Shown: positions 1-6,407 of the stretch, in pieces | Numbering within the stretch: the first letter of the stretch is position 1 | How the letters are laid out: every line of letters begins with the position of its first letter | NCBI GenBank assembly: GCA_002731985.1 | Contig: PCCT01000032.1 | Coordinates: 1-6,505 of the forward strand | Length of the DNA: 6,505 bases | Direction of reading: 5' to 3' | Source: Nitrospinota bacterium | GTDB taxonomy: Bacteria; Nitrospinota; Nitrospinia; Nitrospinales; VA-1 | Notes under the pieces: generated by a model | What the model saw: the letters and a program-made list of their open reading frames with translations, nothing else | Database searches by the model: none | What the model was told of the DNA's origin: nothing | Program-made: the position numbers and the translations under genes

Positions 1-768
1 TTGTGCCAACACATAAACGGTATCGATCAAATCTTTTAATACCAGCGTCCCGGTAATCATACTCATTTTCCTAAAACGCCTTGCCTCCACCGAGTTCGCA
101 TGCTTTGGATCAATTTTCATGTGCGTCCCAAATTTAGAACAAAGCAATACAGCCTGCCTTATACCTTCAAGCGCAACCTTAGGATTCTGATCTCCTGTCA
201 TATTATTAAAAATTTCATGAATGGTTTGTAAAGGCTCAATTGCTTTCAAGTCTATCAAGGTAGACTCATCCAGATTATAAATTTCCGCCAAGTCTCCTGG
301 CTGAATTTTCTGAGAGGAATTTAATTTTTCATCCAGAGACTCAACAATCTTTCTCGTTTCCTCATCAATTTTCTGCTTTGCCTCCTTCAATGTAGCTTTC
401 ATTCGATCATCAAGCTCTTCTTCTCGCTGTTGATTTTTAAATATCGGACGTATTTCACGGTTTACTTCCTCGATTAACATTTCCACATCCGTCGTCAGCA
501 TTTTTAATATCTCGCTACGACGCTCCTCGTCCAAAGGCACCAGATATTTCAACCGCGATGATTTTTCAATTCTCAGAAGTTGTCGAGGAATTTCTTTTAT
601 GGCTTTTTCAAAAGAACCGCATAAAACATCCAAATGCTCAGGAGAATGTTTTTGGTTTAATTTGGTGTATCGAATATTGTACTTTTTTATGCGGGAAGCA
701 TTTTCCCCGAGGACATAATATATTTTTTCTCTGAACATCGAATCTATCTGACTATTTAAATCTTTCAT
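1..768 (-). CDS. Hypothetical charged helical protein, C-terminus off the left edge
   Basis: I do not recognise this protein. From an ATG at 768 the reverse strand is open for 256 codons to the window edge with no stop, so the C-terminus is missing. An ACGGAG ribosome-binding-like stretch (780-785) lies 11 nt before the start. There is no signal peptide and no membrane segment, so it is probably cytoplasmic. The composition is rich in Lys, Glu, Ile and Leu. Residues about 110-152 are a highly charged, alanine-containing stretch (it includes REEELDDRMKATLKEAKQK) that should form a long helix or coiled coil. Residues 157-166 (PGDLAEIYNL) begin a more globular part. It lies 25 bp after the FGE-like gene on the same strand, which suggests one transcript. 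The uninterrupted frame and codon-like pattern support a real gene; any function would be guesswork. Confidence 0.8.
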   Translation of the reverse strand, partial: MKDLNSQIDSMFREKIYYVLGENASRIKKYNIRYTKLNQKHSPEHLDVLCGSFEKAIKEIPRQLLRIEKSSRLKYLVPLDEERRSEILKMLTTDVEMLIEEVNREIRPIFKNQQREEELDDRMKATLKEAKQKIDEETRKIVESLDEKLNSSQKIQPGDLAEIYNLDESTLIDLKAIEPLQTIHEIFNNMTGDQNPKVALEGIRQAVLLCSKFGTHMKIDPKHANSVEARRFRKMSMITGTLVLKDLIDTVYVLAQ

Positions 769-793
769 AAAAACGCTGACTCCGTTTAATCTT

Positions 794-1612
794 CTATTTA
801 GTTATTTTCTCAGCTGACATCGCACAGCGACATCCTATTCCGTAAAAGTCCTTGGCCTCATCATAGCCGAACCGTGCCGAAGATCTTAGATAACCGGAAA
901 GGCTGTTCCAGGCTCCGCCTCGAATTGTATGGTTGATTCCCTTGCCGGGCCCTTTCGGGTTCTTATACTCACTGTTTTTATAATAATTTTTATCATACCA
1001 ATCATAGACCCATTCAGCAACGTTCCCGGAAAGATCATGAATACCATCTGAACTAACTCCTGATGGATGACTCCCTACATCATCTATAACAAGACCTTTC
1101 ATAACAAAGCAGCATTTATTGAAGTTGGCTCGCTCAGAATCTGGCGGAGAATTCCCCCAAGGATATTTTCGCTCCTCCAAACCTGCCGCCGCCCTTTCCC
1201 ATTCTGCCTCGGTAGCCAGACGTTTGCCTCTCCACTCGCAATAATTTTTACACCTTTTCCAAGTCAAACCAAAAACAGGTCGATTCTTCATATCAGGTCT
1301 TGCTTCCCGGTCATACCACCCGGTTATCGTCGGGTGCTGTTTGGGGTTGTTCGCTAAATATTCCTCAAAATCCTTGCCAGTGGCTTCAAATCGATCCATA
1401 TAAAATGCGTCCAGATGGACTTTATGTTGAGGACGCTCATCGGGTCTGCCTTCCTCTTCTCCGCTACCCATAAGGAACTCTCCTGCCGGAAACAATACCA
1501 TTTCTGGCTTAGCTAATTCTTCAGCAGAAACCCTTATTACCAGCGAGCAATTTACAAGCCATATAATGCCTAACGCAAACAACCAACATTTTTGATTTTT
1601 TATTAACAGCAT
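794..1612 (-). CDS. Secreted SUMF1/FGE-fold protein lacking the redox cysteines
   Basis: This is a formylglycine-generating-enzyme/sulfatase-modifying-factor domain protein of 272 aa. Residues 1-30 look like a Sec signal peptide with a likely cut after VSA, so it should act in the periplasm or outside. Family motifs follow in order: FPAGEFLMGS (41-50), the RPDERPQHKVHLDAFYMDRFE region (57-76), PVFGLTW (112-118), YCEWRGKRLATEAEWERAA (124-142), YPWGN (150-154), DGIHDLSGNVAEWVYDWY (189-206), RGGAWN (231-236) and GCRCA (260-264). True FGE oxidises a sulfatase cysteine using two cysteines five residues apart near the C-terminus. By motif alignment these are Ser239 and Ser244 here (SGYLRSSAR), so FGE activity is unlikely and a binding or other role is more probable. 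I chose the ATG at 1612, with AGG 8 nt upstream; a TTG at 1615 would add one residue. It is divergent from the TRAP genes and probably co-transcribed with the downstream unknown gene. Confidence 0.9.
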   Translation of the reverse strand: MLLIKNQKCWLFALGIIWLVNCSLVIRVSAEELAKPEMVLFPAGEFLMGSGEEEGRPDERPQHKVHLDAFYMDRFEATGKDFEEYLANNPKQHPTITGWYDREARPDMKNRPVFGLTWKRCKNYCEWRGKRLATEAEWERAAAGLEERKYPWGNSPPDSERANFNKCCFVMKGLVIDDVGSHPSGVSSDGIHDLSGNVAEWVYDWYDKNYYKNSEYKNPKGPGKGINHTIRGGAWNSLSGYLRSSARFGYDEAKDFYGIGCRCAMSAEKITK

Positions 1613-1677
1613 CAAAGTTACCTATATTAGGGTAATGGTCATATCACCTGATTTTCCCTCATCAAATCCGGCCCTGC

Positions 1678-1683
1678 ATTATA
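1678..1683 (-). promoter_or_regulatory. Candidate -10 element for the FGE-like gene
   Basis: Read on the minus strand these bases are a perfect TATAAT, about 65 bp before the FGE-like start. No good -35 hexamer sits at 16-18 bp, and there is no TG extension, so the call rests on the -10 alone. It lies just 3 bp from the candidate -35 of the divergent TRAP promoter, so the two promoters would overlap and could compete or share a regulator. The stretch is AT-rich, which makes chance matches easy. Confidence 0.3.
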
Positions 1684-1685
1684 TA

Positions 1686-1714
1686 TTGTACCAATCTGGG
1701 AATGGCATTATTAT
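1686..1714 (+). promoter_or_regulatory. Candidate sigma70-type promoter for the TRAP genes
   Basis: A TTGTAC (-35-like, 3 of 6 consensus matches, 1686-1691) and a TATTAT (-10-like, 5 of 6, 1709-1714) are separated by exactly 17 bp. Transcription would begin near 1721, giving a leader of about 26 nt to the GTG at 1747, or about 98 nt to the GTG at 1819. The position in a divergent intergenic region is right for a promoter, but the -35 match is weak. Confidence 0.4.
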
Positions 1715-1746
1715 GTTATTTATTATCGGAATGCTTCTTTCGCTAA

Positions 1747-2310
1747 GTGTCCAACCGGGCAAAGCCTTGTTGGTCCAATATCCATCCGTTAACTAATCTG
1801 CTTCCCCTCCTTACTAACGTGCGATTTATTAAACTGATTGACGATTACCTGGCAAAACTGGAATCAGGGTTTATCACGCTGATTCTTTCGCTCATGATAA
1901 TTCTTTCCTTTGGGCAGGTGATACTTAGAAACTTTTTCAGCGAAAGTCTTCTCTGGGGGGATATTTTCTTACGTCAAATGGTTCTTTGGGTCGGGTTTGT
2001 GGGTGCCTCTCTGGCGGCGCGAGAAAATCGTCATATTGCCATCGACTTTCTACCCAATATTTTGCCAGCATCCTGGCATCGACCGATTGGAATATTCACC
2101 AAGTTATGTGCGGCTGTCATAAGCCTATTTCTGGCCCAGGCGGCATGGAGCTTTGTTGCATATGAGCGAGAAGCAGAATCCATTCTCTTCCTCAATCTAC
2201 CTGTGTGGATTTTCCAGGTCGTCCTTCCATACAGCTTTGGGTTACTCACGATCCGGTTTATTTTAAGCGCCATTGATGACCTGCTCTCCTCAGGGAGACA
2301 ATCTCAATGA
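1747..2310 (+). CDS. dctQ: TRAP transporter small permease subunit (DctQ family)
   Basis: This is the small membrane subunit of a tripartite ATP-independent periplasmic (TRAP) transporter, which pairs with the large subunit to drive uptake of an organic anion with an ion gradient. Four hydrophobic segments are visible at about residues 42-60, 77-92, 114-137 and 153-175. The family signature is clear: FGQVILRNFF (55-64), LLWGDIFLR (68-76), WVGFVGASLAARENRHIAID (81-100). The start is uncertain. GTG at 1747 follows directly on an in-frame stop and gives 187 aa with about 24 extra residues. GTG at 1819 gives 163 aa beginning MRFIKLIDDYLAKLE, closer to the usual family N-terminus. Neither has a good Shine-Dalgarno. 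The stop overlaps the next start as ATGA. The symbol is family-level only; the substrate cannot be read from the sequence. Confidence 0.92.
   Translation: MSNRAKPCWSNIHPLTNLLPLLTNVRFIKLIDDYLAKLESGFITLILSLMIILSFGQVILRNFFSESLLWGDIFLRQMVLWVGFVGASLAARENRHIAIDFLPNILPASWHRPIGIFTKLCAAVISLFLAQAAWSFVAYEREAESILFLNLPVWIFQVVLPYSFGLLTIRFILSAIDDLLSSGRQSQ
2292..2297 (+). promoter_or_regulatory. Shine-Dalgarno of the large TRAP subunit gene
   Basis: AGGGAG lies inside the 3' end of the small-subunit gene, 9 nt before the ATG at 2307. It is the clearest ribosome-binding site on the plus strand of this window. It supports that start alongside the ATGA stop-start overlap, so the large subunit can be translated both by coupling and by fresh initiation. 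Confidence 0.6.
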
Positions 2311-3581
2311 CCCTGCTAATCGTCGCGTCGATCTTCTTTCTGGCATTCCTCGGTACTCCTCTCTTTGCGGTGATCGGGCTGGCGGCCCTCATATCATTTC
2401 ATACTGCTGATATTGATTCCGCCGCCATTTTCATCGAACTGTACAGGATAGCGGGAAACCCCACACTAATTGCAATTCCTCTGTTCACCTTCGCGGGCTT
2501 CATCCTGGCAAACGGGAAAACTCCGGAACGGTTAGCACGACTTTCACAAGCAATTCTAGGAGGAATTCCCGGCGGAGTGCCCCTCGTCGTGCTGGTTGCC
2601 TGCGCTTTTTTTACCGCATTCACCGGGGCATCTGGCGTTACCATCATTGCTCTGGGAGGACTTCTCTACCCTCTCATGCTAAAGGAAATGTATTCCAAAG
2701 ATTTCTCGCTTGGACTCATGACGTCTTCGGGAAGCCTTGGTCTTCTCTTTCCCCCCTCCCTTCCTCTGATACTTTACGCCTTGATAGCTCAGGTAAATAT
2801 AGACCGCCTCTTTCTGGCGGGGATTATCCCCGGACTGTTGATGATTTTTTTACTCACCCTTTACAGCATCAGCAAGAGTCGAACATTTAATATCAGCTTG
2901 CATTCTTTTGATGGGAAAGACGCCCTGTCAGCAATTCGTCAGGCCGCTTGGGACATTCCTCTCCCTTTCATCATACTCATTGGAATATATAGTGGAATAT
3001 TTACAGTCACCGAAGCGGCGGCGGTGACGGTGATCTACGTCTTAGTGATCGCCATATGGGTCAACAAAGATCTTCACCCTGTCCATGACATCCCCTGCCT
3101 CATGAAGGAAAGTATGGTTCTGGTGGGAGCTATTCTGATCATCCTTGGCACGGCAATGGGGTTCACCAATTACCTGATCGACGAGCAGGTACCGATGCAA
3201 ATTCTGGATGTCATGAAGCAACATATAGATGACAAGATTACATTTTTAATCCTGCTAAATATTTTTCTACTGGCGGTGGGATGCATGATGGACATCTTCT
3301 CTGCGATAATAGTGGTAGTTCCATTGGTCGTGCCCATTGCTCAGAGTTATGGCGTGGATATGGTGCATCTGGGTATTATTTTTCTGACCAACCTGGAAAT
3401 TGGCTATTCAACCCCTCCGGTAGGAATCAACCTGTTTATCTCCAGCTCCCGGTTTTCAGAGCCGGTAGTGACCTTGTACCGTGCGGTCCTTCCCTTTCTC
3501 GGCCTGCGCCTTATAGCTTTGTTTTTTATCACCTATTTTCCAATACTGAGCCTGTTCATCCCACATCTTTTCGGGCGATAA
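2307..3581 (+). CDS. dctM: TRAP transporter large permease subunit (DctM family)
   Basis: This is the large, transport-carrying membrane subunit of a TRAP transporter. At 424 aa it matches the usual family length of about 425-430, so it looks intact. It is hydrophobic throughout, with many membrane segments. Family motifs include GTPLFAVIGLAALI (16-29), LIAIPLFTFAGFILANG (54-70), FTAFTGASGVTIIALGGLLYP (starts 102), SSGSLGLLFPPSLPLILYA (140-158), FTVTEAAAVTVIY (232-244) and EIGYSTPPVGINLF (364-377). The two re-entrant, proline- and glycine-rich motifs (near 143-153 and 367-375) are where this family binds sodium and substrate. Together with the small subunit it forms the membrane part; a periplasmic DctP binding protein would be needed for a complete system but is not in the window. 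The 171 bp that follow hold no gene and no convincing terminator. The substrate is unknown. Confidence 0.95.
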   Translation: MTLLIVASIFFLAFLGTPLFAVIGLAALISFHTADIDSAAIFIELYRIAGNPTLIAIPLFTFAGFILANGKTPERLARLSQAILGGIPGGVPLVVLVACAFFTAFTGASGVTIIALGGLLYPLMLKEMYSKDFSLGLMTSSGSLGLLFPPSLPLILYALIAQVNIDRLFLAGIIPGLLMIFLLTLYSISKSRTFNISLHSFDGKDALSAIRQAAWDIPLPFIILIGIYSGIFTVTEAAAVTVIYVLVIAIWVNKDLHPVHDIPCLMKESMVLVGAILIILGTAMGFTNYLIDEQVPMQILDVMKQHIDDKITFLILLNIFLLAVGCMMDIFSAIIVVVPLVVPIAQSYGVDMVHLGIIFLTNLEIGYSTPPVGINLFISSSRFSEPVVTLYRAVLPFLGLRLIALFFITYFPILSLFIPHLFGR

Positions 3582-3752
3582 CTCCACTGGATAGCAGGCC
3601 TAACTCAATATTTATCAATATATTGTCAGAGTAACTCGCTAATAGTGTGCTAAACTATCAAAAACCTGCCAGTTTATAGTTCCATTCAGGAATCCACAGA
3701 TAAAACCGAAAAGAACATTAAATAGGCTCACTTTTCTTAAATTAAAATTTGT

Positions 3753-4661
3753 ATGAACAGAGTCACAACACGCAAATTTCTCAAGGAACATCAGCTCCAG
3801 TTTTTCCCATACAACGATATGCAACCCTGGGCTTTCAAAAAACGCCAACTGGCTAAGCCTTTCGCAGATATCATGGGTAGATTTTTTCTGGATTCCAGAA
3901 TTCGTAAAAATATTTCCCGTCTGAAAAAAGAACAGCCCAAACTGATCCTGGGTGAAACACATTGCCATTCCACATTTTCTGACGGACTCGACTCTATTCA
4001 GAATATTCTGCAAAGATCCTCTCTTTTGGGACTGGACTACGTTGTCATTACCGAGCATCTTCTTCCCAGTAAATATTTAATCGATTCGATTATAGGTTCT
4101 TTGCAGGAACAAGTGCGATGCATAAATGAATGGGATTACCCTTACGAACCTGTTCAGATATACCCGGCATTCGAGATAAGTACTCTAGAGGGACATCTGG
4201 TTCTCATTATGGACCAGGACTATTTTTCTCCCGAAAATATAAACGACATTTCGCTCCAGTTTTCTGAGTTTGATTACCAGTTCGTCTCGATGCTTGATGT
4301 TATTCCCCGGATTGAATCGTTCGGTGGTATTTCTATCGTCGCACATCCTGAAAAAGAGCGGCCATACCCTTTTGGCGCACCCATCAAATGGGTAAAGGAA
4401 AACCTTATTGGGCTGGTCGATGGTATAGAAGATATTTCATCCGGTCATGGCTATCAGAAAAACTACTCGCTTGGCCTCGGACTCGCATCGATAGGATCAT
4501 CCGACGACCATTTCAACTTGCTTACGGGCACGGCCGTTACCGCCCATGATGGAAGCATTCACAATGACCTGATTTCTGCTGTGAAGGCCAAACAAACAAA
4601 AGCAATCACCATCGAAAATTCTTTGAAACATCTTCTTCAATTAGCACGTCAAATAATTTAA
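3753..4661 (+). CDS. PHP-domain metal-dependent phosphoesterase
   Basis: This 302-aa protein belongs to the PHP (polymerase and histidinol phosphatase) superfamily, whose members hydrolyse phosphoesters with a cluster of two or three metals. The ligand motifs appear in order: HCHSTFSDG (His70, His72, Asp77), VVITEHL (His102), PAFEIST...GHL (Glu141, His148), IVAHPE (His198) and GSSDDHF (Asp251, His253). The common TDH motif reads TEH here, with Glu101 replacing Asp. About 62 residues precede the domain, basic and helical in character, with no signal peptide, so it should be cytoplasmic. The ATG at 3753 has no evident Shine-Dalgarno; internal ATGs at 3819 and 3873 have none either, so the longest form is kept. 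Relatives include nucleotide phosphatases, RNase AM-like enzymes and histidinol phosphatases; which substrate applies here cannot be told. It stands 171 bp after the TRAP genes and is probably transcribed separately. Confidence 0.88.
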   Translation: MNRVTTRKFLKEHQLQFFPYNDMQPWAFKKRQLAKPFADIMGRFFLDSRIRKNISRLKKEQPKLILGETHCHSTFSDGLDSIQNILQRSSLLGLDYVVITEHLLPSKYLIDSIIGSLQEQVRCINEWDYPYEPVQIYPAFEISTLEGHLVLIMDQDYFSPENINDISLQFSEFDYQFVSMLDVIPRIESFGGISIVAHPEKERPYPFGAPIKWVKENLIGLVDGIEDISSGHGYQKNYSLGLGLASIGSSDDHFNLLTGTAVTAHDGSIHNDLISAVKAKQTKAITIENSLKHLLQLARQII

Positions 4662-4670
4662 CGTTATAAT
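4641..4670 (+). promoter_or_regulatory. Candidate sigma70-type promoter for ogt-recO-ridA
   Basis: A perfect TATAAT (4665-4670) sits just past the stop of the PHP gene, with TTAGCA (4 of 6 matches to the -35 consensus, 4641-4646) 18 bp upstream inside the end of that gene. Transcription would begin near 4677, giving a leader of about 47 nt to the ogt start. This is the best promoter match in the window and would let the repair cluster be expressed independently of the PHP gene. Confidence 0.45.
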
Positions 4671-4723
4671 GGCCAAAGATTAAAACGTCTTCAGTTATTA
4701 GCAATTTCGTACAATTCATACCG

Positions 4724-5248
4724 ATGTCCTCGCCAACCAACACTCTGAAATACTCTATATTCAAGACCCCCTTGGGGAAAACAGGGGTTGCTGTTTCACC
4801 TACTGGAATTTGTCGTGTCGTGCTGTCTGTTTCCAGAGAATCGGATTTCGTTGAACTATTGAAAAAGGTACACCCACGTCCACAAAAACAAAGTACCCAG
4901 TTGATGGCGATAGAAAATGAGTTTCATCAGTATTTCAGCGGAAAATTGAAAAAGTTTTCATTCAAACCGGACCTCCGTCAGGGAACTCATTTTCAACAAA
5001 GTGTCTGGAGAAAATTAACCGCCATACCTTTTGGTAATACCAGAAGCTATCAGTGGCTCGCCACCGCAATTGGTAATCCCAAAGCCTGCCGCGCCGCTGG
5101 TAATGCAAATGGAAGAAACCCAGTTCCCGTGATCATTCCCTGCCATAGAGTGATCCGCCAAAACGGAGACATGGGCGGATATACTGGCGGAATTCACCTG
5201 AAACAATTCTTACTCGACCTCGAATCAAAATCTAATGCCATTATTTAA
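4724..5248 (+). CDS. ogt: Methylated-DNA--protein-cysteine methyltransferase (Ogt/MGMT)
   Basis: This is a suicide DNA-repair protein that moves the alkyl group from O6-alkylguanine (and O4-alkylthymine) onto its own cysteine. The active-site motif IIPCHRVI is complete, with Cys140 as acceptor. The DNA-binding helix-turn-helix region precedes it: PFGNTRSYQWLATAIGNP (102-119), then KACRAAGNANGRNP (120-133), in which Arg123 matches the arginine finger that flips out the damaged base. GGYTGG (151-156) and LLDLE (163-167, Glu167) complete the family C-terminus. Length (174 aa) agrees with stand-alone Ogt enzymes of about 170 aa; there is no Ada-type regulatory domain, so adaptive self-regulation is not expected. 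The ATG at 4724 has no clear Shine-Dalgarno. The gene's end overlaps the recO start by 14 nt, indicating co-translation. Confidence 0.96.
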   Translation: MSSPTNTLKYSIFKTPLGKTGVAVSPTGICRVVLSVSRESDFVELLKKVHPRPQKQSTQLMAIENEFHQYFSGKLKKFSFKPDLRQGTHFQQSVWRKLTAIPFGNTRSYQWLATAIGNPKACRAAGNANGRNPVPVIIPCHRVIRQNGDMGGYTGGIHLKQFLLDLESKSNAII

Positions 5249-6005
5249 TACCGAAGCCATCGTTTTACGAAGCATCAATTTGTCAGAAACAGACAAACTG
5301 GTGACCTTCCTGACTTCCCATTATGGCAAAGTCAAATGCGTCGCCAAAGCCGCCCGGAAGATGAAAAACAGATTTGGCGCGGCGTTGGAACCCATGTCTC
5401 ACATACGGCTTATTTATTTTGGAAAAGAAAACCAGACCTTGTATCGACTCAACCATTCAGATATCATCCACTCGTTCCAACCCATTCGCGATGATTTGCG
5501 AAAAATCTATACGGGAGTTTATTTTAACGAGCTGATCGATACAATGATCCCGGAGGCACACCCTGATCCACATGCTTATCAGCTACTACTGGAAAGTTTA
5601 CTCGCGTTGGAATCCAGAGACGGCCTTGAAACCCTAAGCAGACTCTTCGAAATGAGGTTGATCGTTCTTACAGGATACACACCTCAATTAAGCTATTGCT
5701 CGATATGCAAAGGATCGCCAGGGACAGATAGAATCGGATTCAGCTTTGAGCGCCGGGGTATCGTGTGTGAACCTTGCTCATTCAAAGCCCAGCCGGAAAT
5801 GCGTTTCCATGCGGGTACTCTAAAATATTTAAAAAAACTAAAGACGATGGATGTCAAACACGCCAGCCGGTTAAAATATCCCAATCACGCAGAAATTGAA
5901 ATCGAACGACTGACTCACAGGCTCATCCTTTCATATACCGGGCGCGAATTGAAATCCTATCCATTCATAAAAAATATGGCTAATATCATGGACACTGAAT
6001 TATGA
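5235..6005 (+). CDS. recO: DNA repair protein RecO
   Basis: RecO is a recombination mediator: with RecR it loads RecA on SSB-coated single-stranded DNA in the RecFOR pathway, and it can anneal strands. At 256 aa it is normal for the family. Residues 1-80 form the N-terminal OB fold, opening with the typical TEAIVLRSINLSETDKLVTF and GKVKCVAKAARKMKNRFGAAL. A helical middle region follows (about 85-150, with YFNELIDTM). Then comes a complete zinc-finger motif: Cys155, Cys158, Cys178 and Cys181 (CSIC and CEPC). Some RecO proteins, such as that of E. coli, lack these cysteines, so this is the zinc-containing type. The start lies inside the end of ogt, and the stop overlaps ridA as ATGA. I see no strong ribosome-binding site, which fits translational coupling. 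Confidence 0.95.
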   Translation: MPLFNTEAIVLRSINLSETDKLVTFLTSHYGKVKCVAKAARKMKNRFGAALEPMSHIRLIYFGKENQTLYRLNHSDIIHSFQPIRDDLRKIYTGVYFNELIDTMIPEAHPDPHAYQLLLESLLALESRDGLETLSRLFEMRLIVLTGYTPQLSYCSICKGSPGTDRIGFSFERRGIVCEPCSFKAQPEMRFHAGTLKYLKKLKTMDVKHASRLKYPNHAEIEIERLTHRLILSYTGRELKSYPFIKNMANIMDTEL

Positions 6006-6388
6006 AAAAGCGAGTCATACAAACAGACCAGGCACCCGCCGCGATTGGTCCCTATTCCCAAGCTGTTCGCGTAGGCGACTTCCTGTACACATCGGGTCAA
6101 ATTGCGCTGGACCCGCAATCGGGTGAATTTCTTTCCGGAGAGATCGAGCAGGAAACAGAACGGACCATCGAGAATATTTCCGCGATCCTCAAAGCCGGTG
6201 GACTGAGTCTGGATAACGTGATCAAGACAACCGTTTACCTCACGGACCTCAGTCACTTTGCCCGCATGAATCATATATACGAAAAATATTTTTCAGGAAA
6301 CAAACCCGCACGAGCCTGCGTCCAGGTAGCCGCTCTGCCTAAAGGAGCCAAGGTGGAAATCGAAGCGATCGCCATCGCCGCCTCCTGA
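6002..6388 (+). CDS. ridA: RidA family reactive-intermediate deaminase
   Basis: RidA hydrolyses the reactive enamine/imine intermediates released by PLP-dependent dehydratases (for example 2-aminoacrylate), giving 2-ketoacids and ammonia and so protecting PLP enzymes. It is a small cytoplasmic protein that forms trimers with active sites between subunits. At 128 aa it is full length. Family marks are APAAIGPYSQAV (11-22, Tyr18), TSGQIALDPQSGE (30-42), TVYLTDL (77-83), PARACVQVAALPKGAKVEIEAIA (starts 102). The catalytic arginine is Arg104 with Cys106 two residues later, and Glu119 lies in the final motif, all as in active RidA. It begins at an ATGA overlap with the recO stop, so the two are translationally coupled. 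A GGA 9 nt upstream is a weak ribosome-binding candidate. The link to DNA repair is by position only. Confidence 0.96.
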   Translation: MKKRVIQTDQAPAAIGPYSQAVRVGDFLYTSGQIALDPQSGEFLSGEIEQETERTIENISAILKAGGLSLDNVIKTTVYLTDLSHFARMNHIYEKYFSGNKPARACVQVAALPKGAKVEIEAIAIAAS

Positions 6389-6407
6389 CCCCCTTCACTA
6401 ATCGAAT

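Noticed and set aside
25..768. Possible recognised family (chaperone, phage or conflict-system protein) for the left-edge protein
   Set aside because: No motif of any such family is visible; naming one from helical, charged composition alone would be invention.
794..1612. Lipoprotein attachment at Cys22 of the FGE-like protein
   Set aside because: The residues before it (LVN) do not fit a lipobox, where Gly, Ala or Ser is expected just before the cysteine; a cut after VSA fits better.
3605..3625. TCAATAT direct repeat with 10-bp spacing and the CAATATATTG palindrome
   Set aside because: They are very short and AT-only in an AT-rich gap; such matches are expected by chance.
3281..3634. Open frame of 117 codons on the plus strand overlapping the end of dctM
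   Set aside because: It lies almost wholly inside the well-supported dctM frame, has no recognisable domain, and its translation looks like an off-frame shadow.
3653..3681. AACTAT...ATAGTT inverted repeat after dctM, considered as a terminator
   Set aside because: The stem is only 6 AT-rich base pairs with a 17-nt loop and no following T-run, so it would not be a stable intrinsic terminator.
3639..4058. Minus-strand open frame of 139 codons opposite the start of the PHP gene
   Set aside because: Most of it is antisense to the conserved PHP N-terminal domain, and the composition (many Cys and Phe without motif order) fits a shadow frame.
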